Shown one piece after another: positions 42,681 through 52,121 of a stretch of DNA of 64,000 nucleotides. The stretch covers positions 5,679,501 through 5,743,500 of the forward strand of contig OX359195.1 of NCBI GenBank assembly GCA_947172415.1, in the 5' to 3' direction. The notes beneath the pieces were generated by a model. The model was not told the origin of the DNA. It was given only the letters and a program-made list of their open reading frames with translations, and searched no databases. The position numbers were made by a program, and so were the translations under genes. Position 1 is the first letter of the stretch. Each line of letters starts with the position of its first letter. Source of the stretch: Chondrosia reniformis (Eukaryota > Porifera > Demospongiae > Chondrillida > Chondrillidae).

Positions 42681-44074
42681 ATGGCTCTCTCCGGCGAAGA
42701 AGAGGCTGCTATTATCAAGGAAATTAGCGAAAAGTTCGAAGCGGTTTCGCAAATCAAAAAACACTTACTCGATGGAGAAGGTAAACACGAGGCCTACAGG
42801 AAACTGGAGGCGTTAGTAAACAAATTCGGTGCTAGATTTTCGGGAACTCAGGCCTTGGAAGACGCCATCACGCATGTCTCTGACTTAATGAAGCTAGAAG
42901 GAATTGACGTCACTCTGGAGAAGGCACAAGTTAAACATTGGGTCCGTGGAGAGGAGAATGCACAGCTTGTCTCGCCGATAAAGGTTGACATTAAAATTTC
43001 GGGACTCGGAAGCAGCGTTGCTACTCCAAACGACAGCCCATTGGAAGCAGACATCGTGGTTGTTAGGAACTTTGAAGAGCTCAAGAACCTTGGCACAGCT
43101 AACGTTTCTGATAAAATCGTTGTTTATAACCAGGAGTGGGTTGAAGAACACAAGTATCCCATTGACAGCTATGGTGACACGGTGGCGTATCGGAATAGAG
43201 GTGCTTCAGAGGCTGCTAAACTTGGTGCTGTGGGTGCTCTCATTAAAAGTGTTACACCATTTTCATTGGGTACAGTTCATACTGGTTGGCAAAGCTATGA
43301 GGAGGGCGTTCCCAAGGTACCAGCAGCCTGCATCACAATAGAAGATGCTGAAATGCTTCAAAGCATGTACACTAATGGAAAAAATCCACGTGTCAGCATG
43401 TTCATGGGAGCACAGACATTTCCCGACAAAGATTCCTTCAACATTGTAGCAGAAATTAAGGGAACTGAAAAAGTGGATGAAATTGTTATGATTGGTGGGC
43501 ACATTGACAGCTGGGATATTTGTCAGGGAGCCATGGATGACGGAGGTGCTGTAGCAATCTCCTGGGAGGTTTTGTCAATTCTTACCCAGCTCCAATTGAA
43601 ACCAAAACGAACCCTCCGTGCTGTATTTTTCACAGGAGAAGAAACAAATTTAAATGGTGCAACTGCTTATTACAATGCTCACAAGAATGAAGCTGCCAAT
43701 TACAGCATTATGTTTGAAAGTGATGATGGAACCTTCACTCCAACTGGAATCAGATTTACAGGTTCAGGAAAAGCTAAAGCCATATATACTTGAGCTCATT
43801 GGAGGAACCTATTGGAAAAACTTGAAAGGAATTGATGCCTCAAGGGTTTTCAACTCTGCCAGTATTTCAGACATAGAGGATTGGCAATCATTAAATGTAT
43901 ATACCAACTGGAAGCCTTTCCAATATGTATGAAGGAGAAAGGTACTTCTGGTACCACCATTCACCTGCAGACAAGATGAGTATCCAAGACCCTGATGATA
44001 TGGACCTTTGCACTGTAGCGTGGGCCATCTACACCTTTATTCTGGCTGACATGAATGATAAGCTTCCTCGTTAA
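42681..44074 (+). pseudogene. Carboxypeptidase Q-like peptidase C, frameshifted
   Basis: Nearly identical to peptidase D. Open for 370 codons, then broken by a 4-bp TATA insertion (GCCATATATACTTGAG for GCCATACTTGAG) near 43785. A second 4-bp insertion follows near 43897 (AATGTATATACCAAC for AATGTACCAAC). Net +8, so the frame is not restored and the last metal-ligand region (YHHSPADK) is lost. Zinc residues H and D of GGHIDSWDICQGAMDDGG are present. It sits between the arms of the inverted repeat. Confidence 0.93.
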
Positions 44075-44747
44075 TTCAAAGAACTCTGATCAATGGACAT
44101 TGCTTGCTTTAGCATCTACACTATTATAATAATACAATTTGATTGTAGGTGCTCTTACTGTGTGTGTTGCTGTAAAAATTAATGTAAAAAATTACTGCAG
44201 AAATTGACTCAAAACTTTAAATAATGTACATTTTAGTTATTAATATACAAAAGAAAAGTGCATGATACTTATATGCATACGCATATTATTGTACATCTTT
44301 CAAGTCAAAAATGAAAGTTGCGGAGTATATTAGACTCTATCAGAGAGTACTATAGTACTAGTAGGGCCTAGTACTCTTTATGTAGGGACGATACTGGTTG
44401 TTTCGTTTTCCCTATACATTTTGTAGAGGAGCGAAATTCTGAAATAGGCTGAAAAATCGTCGAAACAGATATAGAAAGATTAAAACATTTCTACAAAAAT
44501 AGTGAAGATGTATGTGCATGACGTTATACGCATATTCTTCTCGAAAATTAGTGCAAGTGCCATGGTCGCCTATACTGGAGATCATATAAATGTAAAATAA
44601 TAATAATATAAATAATAATAAAGTGACAAATGCTATAAACTAAAAAGTAAGCACTATATAGGCCAAGCTGGGCCAATGAGTCACTATAACAAAATTAGTG
44701 TATAGTTAGGTAAAGTATGTCCACTGATTCTACTTCCGGAATTAGTG
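44075..44747. other. Spacer, no gene
   Basis: Between peptidase C and methyltransferase 3. 44640-44725 is the reverse complement of about 48720-48800, tying it to the methyltransferase 4 promoter. A second ETS-like ACTTCCGGAA is at about 44732. Confidence 0.5.
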
Positions 44748-44767
44748 TATTACTTCCGGAAGTAATA
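44748..44767. promoter_or_regulatory. Palindromic ETS-like site upstream of methyltransferase 3
   Basis: Perfect 20-bp palindrome TATTACTTCCGGAAGTAATA, the same core as at 38831-38856. Confidence 0.6.
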
Positions 44768-44849
44768 TGATCCTATATCCATATACGGCGATTTACCCAC
44801 ATTTCATTTAGCACTTTTGTAGCTTTGGATGTCATCTATACCGTAATAC

Positions 44850-45692
44850 ATGGCAGTAAACTTTGGTAAAGACTACGAAACGAAGTTTAACATTAAGATC
44901 TATTTGGAATATTACTAAAATGAGAATGGTGAATCAGTGTCTGCCATGGCAGATTTCTTTTTAAAGGAGTTGCGTAGCTTTTATAGTACCTTAATCAAAG
45001 AAGAGGACAGAAATTGGAATATATTGGAGTTGGGATGCGGGCCTATTATCGTTTATCAGATTAGTGCCACTAAAATAGCGTCGGAGATAGTTCTGGCCGA
45101 GTACGCGAGTAACAATCGACAGGCTGTACAACAGTGGCTGAATAAAGATCCATCGTGTATAGATTGGACATTTGCCTTTAACTTTGTGGTCAAAGAACTG
45201 GAAGGTGGCAGCGAAGCCGATGTTGATAAGCGTCAAGATGAACTTCGCCAGGCCCTAAAGTCCGTAATTCCTTGTGATGTTACCAAAAAGGAGATGATAC
45301 CTGATGAGCACAAAGGACCTTATGACGTAGTCTTCTCTAGTCTGGTTTTGGAATCTGCATGTAGGACAGTAGAAGATTACAATGCTACCGTAGCTCGCAT
45401 CGTCAAAATCTACGTGAAATCAGGCGGAAGGATCGTCATGCATTGTGCCATCGCAGAGAAACCAAGCTCACTTGACGAGCAATGCTTCTATAAAGTAGGC
45501 GAAGAAAGATATTTTGATTTGGGTCTAAATGAGGGTATTGTTCGTACTGCTTTGGAGAGCGCCGGATGCTGTGATATTACGACTGCAGCTATAGATAAGA
45601 AGACTACAGGGATCCCTGATCATGCTGTATCCCCAACATTCAAAGGTTTTATTTTTGTTTCAGCCAAAAAGACATTAAATGAATCTTATTGA
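44850..45692 (+). pseudogene. NNMT/PNMT/TEMT-family methyltransferase 3, nonsense mutation
   Basis: The natural ATG at 44850 reads MAVNFGKDYETKFNI, then TAA at codon 23 (44916-44918, TAC TAA AAT against TAC AAA AAT in the other copies). From M at 44937 the frame is open for 251 aa with all core motifs (ILELGCGPIIVYQ, DVVFSSLVLESACRT). Internal initiation could give a protein lacking the N-terminal substrate-side helix; more likely a young pseudogene. Confidence 0.88.
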
Positions 45693-45759
45693 ACGATATT
45701 TATATCAAATTTAATTTGTTGCTTGAGTAATTATAATTAGTGGCCAGCAAGAGTCACAA

Positions 45760-47430
45760 ATGAGTGATGATGATGATGGGACAGCCCCCCATGATTGAGA
45801 GTGGATGGTGGCGGGGAGAGGAGAGGACATGTCGGGAGTGCTGGGCAGGGAAGGTGGAGGATGTTACCCATTGGCTGCTTGAGTGTAATGCGTGGTGCAC
45901 CGAATGCCAGCCTCTCTTACAGGCAATTATTAATGAAGCATGTTGCCTCCTTTTTTGTTGTTGCTGAACTGACTATTGAGCTAGTTTACGTATTATTGTA
46001 TCACTAGGACATAGTGCAATGCAGAGAATGAACACATCGATCATATGCATTATTTATGGAATTTACAGAAAATCAAATGATGTACATGCATGTGTTGTAA
46101 AAAAGTATCGGCAAGATCACAGGTCTCATAATGAAATATCAGTATGAATGAGTCCTGGCATGCTACCATGAGCTTTCTCTGCCATATAAGAAAGATAGAG
46201 AACATCTTAAGATCTCTGGATGGTATAACACAGTAAGTGTAGAACACCTTGGGAGGCCTAACCATGATTTCAGAGATCTATTGACAATGCATGGCTAATT
46301 AGTTGTTTCACCTGTACCTAATCTGAATCTTATCAGCTGAGGAACCATTAAAGATGACACTTTTCAGGTTTTAGATGGAGATCAAGCTCCTTACATTTTG
46401 TGTCCAATGTGGACAGAATGGATTGATGCTCTGCCTTATCTGTGGATTAGACAGAGAGGTCATCGGCAAATGCTTCAATTTGATGTGGTGAGGAGTAGAG
46501 AGGCAGCATAGGTACTGTAAGTGGTATAGGTAGAAATTATCTGGTATTTTTCCTACAATTAAGGTCTCCACTGGACTGTCCTTAAGTCAATGTATTCAGT
46601 CCCGCTACCATTAGAATAGTGGAGGGTTGTAAGAGCTAGATATTGAGTCTGAATGTTCAGCAACTAGACCTTTATACCAGCCTGGGTCCTAACTACTACC
46701 GTCCTCGTCCCATTTAACATAAGCGTATGAATTGGTGGGAGAGTACCTGGCATCATCGGTAGAGGGCAGTAGTCTAAGTTGGTATCCAAGACTGGGAGAA
46801 TTACGCAGGGCAATTATTTGATTGAAGGCCGTAAGGAAGATGACTAGAGAGAGAGGGTCTTCCTGGAAGGCACCTCTTCTGATGGGGAACATGGCAGTAC
46901 ACCAATGTGTTTATCTTTGTAAAGGTTCATCTTTCGACTTTGGGAGCGTCTAGAGACGCAGTTTTTTCGATTCTTCTTTCTGCCAAACGTTTTGACCCTG
47001 GGGGTCTTCTTCAGTGACTTACAAGGCTTTGTCTCAACAACACCAATGTGTTGTTGAGACAAAGCCTTGTAAGTGGTGGTAGGCATTGGTAATATATATA
47101 TGTAATGACCTCTTCAGGGATCTTTATATATCTTGCTATATATGTCAAAGATGAAGTTTGTGTCGGATTGAACCAAAGACATTTTCCAGATCTAATATAT
47201 AACTTCTGCCTATACGTTCCTTTGGGTTCTGCATATTATAGAGAGCACTAATCATTAATGTTAACGTTATTGTTGTTGTTTTGTGCCTCGTAGGGCAGTT
47301 TGGCCCTAGTTCTAGCGATCTGGTGAGCATGTGGCAAATATGAAACTAAAACTTAGTGTCAGCATTCACAAACATGTCTGAAACATTTCCAATGACTTTT
47401 CAAAATTTTTATATATCTTTACTTTTACCC
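45760..47430 (-). mobile_element. Decayed non-LTR retrotransposon fragment (inverted copy)
   Basis: Reverse-oriented copy of 39640-41335; same RT scraps on the minus strand (ILDLENVFGSIRHKLHL at about 47150-47200). Confidence 0.75.
46910..47073. mobile_element. Small insertion with hammerhead-like motif and long perfect hairpin
   Basis: Inserted relative to the left arm. ACACCAATGTG occurs on both sides. The insert has, on the minus strand, CTGAAGAAGACC...GGGTCAAAACGTT, and ends with a 26-bp perfect inverted copy of the adjoining target (47018-47043 against 47048-47073, loop CAAT). Confidence 0.6.
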
Positions 47431-47748
47431 TATCTATGTATATATATTCATTTCACAGAGTTATAGCACCAAATGTACATTAAAATATATACTGGCATGG
47501 TGAGAGATAGGGCAAATGGAAAGATTTAAAAAATTTCAAAAACTCATTGGAAATGTTTCGTACATGTTTGTGAATGCTGACGCATAAATACATGATCATG
47601 AAGCACTCCAATATACATACTATATTTGTCTCCTCTGCTGTGACTGCTTCGCTCCACCCACCAATTCAGTCAATCACACTTCATATATAGCTACATCATA
47701 GTTAAGTTGCATGCAATATAATAAATATAAACTTCATTGGATAAAGAT

Positions 47749-48579
47749 TTAAATACTTTTTATGGCTGACACGAACATAAGACCTTTGAATGTTGGGGAT
47801 ACAGCGTCATCTGGGAACCCTGTAGTCTTCTTATCTATAGCTGTAGTCGTAATATCACAGCATCCGGCGCTCTCCAAAGCAGTACGAACAATACCCTCAT
47901 TTAGACCCAAATCAAAAAATCTTTCTTCGCCTACTTTATAGGAGCATTGCTCGTCAAGTGAGCTTGGTTTCTCTGTCATGGTACAATGCATGACGATCCG
48001 TCCGCCTGGTTTCACGTAGATTTTGACGATGCGAGCTACGGTAGCATTGTAATCTTCTACTGTCCTACATGCAGATTCCAAAACCAGACTAGAGAAGACT
48101 ACGTCATAAGGTCCTTTGTGCTCATCAGGTATCATCTCCTTTTTGGTAACATCACAAGGAATTACGGACTTTACGGCCTGGCGAAGTTCATCTTGACGCT
48201 TCTCAACATCGGCTTCGCTGCCACCTTCCAGTTCTTTGACCACAAAGTTAAAGGCAAATGTCCAATCTATACACGATGGATCTTTATTCAGCCACTGTTG
48301 TACAGCCTGTCGATTGTTACTCGCGTACTCGGCCAGAACTATCTCCGACGCTATTTTAGTGGCACTGATCTGATAAACGATAATAGGCCCGCATCCCAAC
48401 TCCAATATATTCCAATTTCTGTTCTCTTCTTTGATTAAGGTACTATAAAAGCTATGCAACTCCTTTAAAAAGAAATCTGCCATGGCAGACACTGATTCGC
48501 CATTCCCGTTTTTGTAATACTCCAAAAAGCTCTCAATGTTAAACTTCGTTTCGTAGTCTTTACCAAAGTTTACTGCCAT
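47749..48579 (-). CDS. NNMT/PNMT/TEMT-family methyltransferase 4 (intact)
   Basis: 276 aa, intronless. Motif I ILELGCGPIIVYQ, EIVLAEYASNNRQAVQQWL, DVVFSSLVLESACRT, VKPGGRIVMHCTM. More like methyltransferase 3 (AVNFGKDYE, STLIKEE) than 1. Divergent from intact peptidase D, so this module is the only methyltransferase-peptidase pair with both members whole. Confidence 0.9.
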   Translation of the reverse strand: MAVNFGKDYETKFNIESFLEYYKNGNGESVSAMADFFLKELHSFYSTLIKEENRNWNILELGCGPIIVYQISATKIASEIVLAEYASNNRQAVQQWLNKDPSCIDWTFAFNFVVKELEGGSEADVEKRQDELRQAVKSVIPCDVTKKEMIPDEHKGPYDVVFSSLVLESACRTVEDYNATVARIVKIYVKPGGRIVMHCTMTEKPSSLDEQCSYKVGEERFFDLGLNEGIVRTALESAGCCDITTTAIDKKTTGFPDDAVSPTFKGLMFVSAIKSI

Positions 48580-49368
48580 GTATTACGGTATCTATATATA
48601 GATAATCTATGATGACATCGTAATCTATGATGACATCCATCGTAGTATAGATAATCGGTACAATTACGGTATAGATGACATCCAAAGCTACAAATGAAAT
48701 GTGGGTAAATCAGTGACATACTTTACCTAACTATACACTAATTTGTTATAGTGACTCATTGGCCCAGCTTGGCCTATATAGTGCTTACTTTTTAGTTTAG
48801 GCAAAGTAAAATATATTACTTGTTTATCGTCCCCGTCCGTCCCTCAGCATATACCACTGCCCGGACAGTTTATATATAAACCCTGACCATGAATGTACGT
48901 AATTAGGTCTTAAATACCTGAAAGGTCTTGGCAGCACGAATCACAGTGCTCGACGATCGCACTTGCATTCAGCGCTCAGCTGGTTGATCGACTTCACTTA
49001 AGACCAGTTCTTCGTTGATGCCCCGAAAGTCGTATCAGGAGCTACCGTAGCTTCGCACAAGTTTATCAAAATCTGCAAGTCATTGCTAGTAGTGCCGTTG
49101 TGCGTTCATTTACCAGATCGTAGCTTCGCACAAATAAAACGCGTGGAACACGCGAAATATTTTGAACGGCTCAATTCGCGAAAGTCTAGTACCCTTTTAG
49201 TTAATTAGCATGCACGCCCACCTTAGCCACACCAATTACAGTGAGTATATAATATGTATAATCCATGCTTGCTTTATACTGAGAAACTTGCTGTTATTTT
49301 TAAACGGTTTAAGATTTTATCCATATATACCTTAAGCATTTTCATCATATCTAAATAGACCATACCAT
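48580..49368. promoter_or_regulatory. Divergent promoter, methyltransferase 4 / peptidase D
   Basis: 789 bp, longer than its relatives. The proximal 350 bp before peptidase D matches the other promoters. The methyltransferase side has a local triplication of GATGACATC units (48600-48690) and no ETS palindrome. TATA-like GTATATAATATG at about 49246. Confidence 0.6.
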
Positions 49369-50754
49369 ATGGCTCTCTCCGGCGAAGAAGAGGCTGCTAT
49401 TATCAAGGAAATTAGCGAAAAGTTCGAAGCGGTTTCGCAAATCAAAAAACACTTACTCGATGGAGAAGGTAAACACGAGGCCTACAGGAAGCTGGAGGCA
49501 TTAGTAAACAAATTCGGTGCTAGATTTTCGGGAACTCAGGCCTTGGAAGACGCCATCACGCATGTCTCTGACTTAATGAAGCTAGAAGGAATTGACGTCA
49601 CTCTGGAGAAGGCACAAGTTAAACATTGGGTCCGTGGAGAGGAGAATGCACAGCTTGTCTCGCCGATAAAGGTTGACATTAAAATTTCGGGACTCGGAAG
49701 CAGCGTTGCTACTCCAAACGACAGCCCATTGGAAGCAGACATCGTAGTTGTTAGGAACTTTGAAGAGCTCAAGAACCTTGGCACAGCTAACGTTTCTGAT
49801 AAAATCGTTGTTTATAACCAGGAGTGGGTTAAAGAACACAAGTATCCCATTGACAGCTATATTGAAACAGTGGCGTATCGGAATAGGGGTGCTTCAGAGG
49901 CTGCTAAACTTGGTGCTGTGGGTGCTCTCATTAGAAGTGTTACACCATTTTCATTGGGTACAGTTCATACTGGTTGGCAAAGCTATGAGGAGGGTGTTCC
50001 CAAGATACCAGCAGCCTGTATCACAATAGAAGATGCTGAAATGCTTCAAAGCATGTACACTAATGGAAAAAATCCACGTGTCAGCATGTTCATGGGAGCA
50101 CAGACATTTCCCGACAAAGATTCTTTCAACATTGTAGCAGAAATTAAGGGAACTGAAAAAGTGGATGAAATTGTTATGATCGGTGGGCACATTGACAGCT
50201 GGGATATTTGTCAGGGAGCCATGGATGACGGAGGTGCTGTAGCAATCTCCTGGGAGGTTTTGTCAATTCTTACCCAGCTCCAATTGAAACCAAAACGAAC
50301 CCTCCGTGCTGTATTTTTTACAGGAGAAGAAACAAATTTAAATGGTGCAACTGCTTATTACAATGCTCACAAGAATGAAGCTGCCAATTACAGCATTATG
50401 TTTGAAAGTGATGATGGAACCTTCACTCCAACTGGAATCAGATTTACAGGTTCAGGAAAAGCTAAAGCCATACTTGAGATCATCGGAGGAACCTACTTGA
50501 AAAACTTGAAAGGAATTGATGCCTCAAGGGTTTTTAACTCTGCCAGTATTTCAGACATAGAGGATTGGCAATCATTGAATGTACCAACTGGAAGCCTTTC
50601 CAATGTGTATGAAGGAGAAAGGTACTTCTGGTACCACCATTCACCTGCAGACAAGATGAGTATCCAAGACCCTGATGATATGGATCTTTGCACTGTAGTG
50701 TGGGCCATCTATGCCTTTATTCTGGCTGACATGAATGATAAGCTCCCTCGTTAA
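49369..50754 (+). CDS. CPQ-like: Carboxypeptidase Q-like M28 metallopeptidase D (intact)
   Basis: 461 aa, intronless, no signal peptide. All metal-ligand motifs are present: GGHIDSWD, GAMDDGG, FTGEET, FESDDGTF, YHHSPADK. It differs from A at DICQGAMDDGGAVA (A: DIGQGAMDDGGGIA) and in the segment FNSASISDIEDWQSLNVP, four residues shorter than in A. These lie near the active site and could alter specificity; that is inference. AATAAA at about 50939. Confidence 0.92.
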   Translation: MALSGEEEAAIIKEISEKFEAVSQIKKHLLDGEGKHEAYRKLEALVNKFGARFSGTQALEDAITHVSDLMKLEGIDVTLEKAQVKHWVRGEENAQLVSPIKVDIKISGLGSSVATPNDSPLEADIVVVRNFEELKNLGTANVSDKIVVYNQEWVKEHKYPIDSYIETVAYRNRGASEAAKLGAVGALIRSVTPFSLGTVHTGWQSYEEGVPKIPAACITIEDAEMLQSMYTNGKNPRVSMFMGAQTFPDKDSFNIVAEIKGTEKVDEIVMIGGHIDSWDICQGAMDDGGAVAISWEVLSILTQLQLKPKRTLRAVFFTGEETNLNGATAYYNAHKNEAANYSIMFESDDGTFTPTGIRFTGSGKAKAILEIIGGTYLKNLKGIDASRVFNSASISDIEDWQSLNVPTGSLSNVYEGERYFWYHHSPADKMSIQDPDDMDLCTVVWAIYAFILADMNDKLPR

Positions 50755-52121
50755 TTCAATGAACTCTGATTAATGGACATTGCTTTAACATTATAAAATT
50801 AGCTATATATATATATATACAGATTGTTTTCATTATATAATGAGCAGAACTTGTTTAATTATTATAATACCAATTGCATGACTTTAATTTAGTTATAACT
50901 ATTTTTGTGTGCACATACTTATTACTGCATGTAATTGCTAATAAAAACATTTCATTCAATAATAAAAAAGTAGGAATTACGTATATATATATATAAGTTG
51001 GTTATATACTGTATTGGCTCTGTATATTTATATATACTGTAATTGGTCCTACTTCCCTTTGATTCCTCAGCTATATATATATAGCCCATCACATTTCCAA
51101 AAACACTGGAGAAGATGAAGAGAAGAGTTCAGCCATGATCATGACTGACCCGGGCTCCTAATGCATGTTTACTCCTTTTATATATCATTTATCCACTCAA
51201 TGTTAATGCTGTACATTTCTATAATTAATTTCCCATGTGCCCTCGAGCTCACTTACGTATTGTATATAGCGATTGACTAAATAAAATATATAAAATATGT
51301 ATATACATGATAAGTAATTCAATAATTATATAACAGTAAATTTAAAGTGTTTGGCAACCTACTACTATATCACCACTTCAACCTTTCCTACACCATTATA
51401 CATACCAATTAACCATATAGACTAATGATATAATAGAGCTGTGAAAAAAACTATCTATAAACATTGTTGTTTTTGTTATAAGTGTGTGGCCAAAAAGGTT
51501 TAGGCCATTAGGATTAGTAGATGTATCATATATTCATCAACAAACAACAGACAATCAATAATAGAGCTAATTAACTATAACATGTTTTTATTATTGTATA
51601 TATTTAGGCCATATGTGCATTGGATTAATCACATTAATGAAAGTGCATCACATTTATAAATAAACAACAGACAAGTCAACATGGTGCATTTGGAAGGCTA
51701 CAGTCCCATTAAGCTGAAGGTCACTATTGAAGGTCAATATTAATTTTGAATTTTGTGGTTTCTGTGACATGTATGCAACATGAACCTAGGTCAAGGAGCT
51801 ATTATGTTGAGCTAGATGTCAGGTTTTTAGTCTGGGTTCATATACATATATGTCTGGGAAATCACTGAATTCAATTAATGACTGATTTAGCTTATATACT
51901 AGCTACGGCTGCATATAAGTATATTGGGTGATGAATATAGATATACTGAGTATACATGTTTATCTAGAGCCGCATACTGCATGTAACATATTGAGATTAT
52001 ACAGGTAATTTACAAACCAAACAAAAGTACCAATGTGTTGGCCACTATCTATAAAAAACTAAGAGTACATGTTCAAATCTATATATGTATGTAGTATGGA
52101 TATAAATCCAAGAAAATTTAT
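50755..52121. other. Intergenic, AT-rich; no gene
   Basis: TA-rich microsatellite stretches. 51640-51895 is the right copy of the repeat at 33120-33400. Confidence 0.7.
51640..51895. repeat. Repeat flanking the HDC-peptidase cluster (right)
   Basis: Direct repeat of 33120-33400. Confidence 0.85.

Larger units (their letters stand above)
44760..47430. repeat. Inverted repeat, right arm (about 2.7 kb)
   Basis: Reverse complement of 39590-42330, with an extra insertion of about 130 bp at 46910-47045. Confidence 0.9.
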
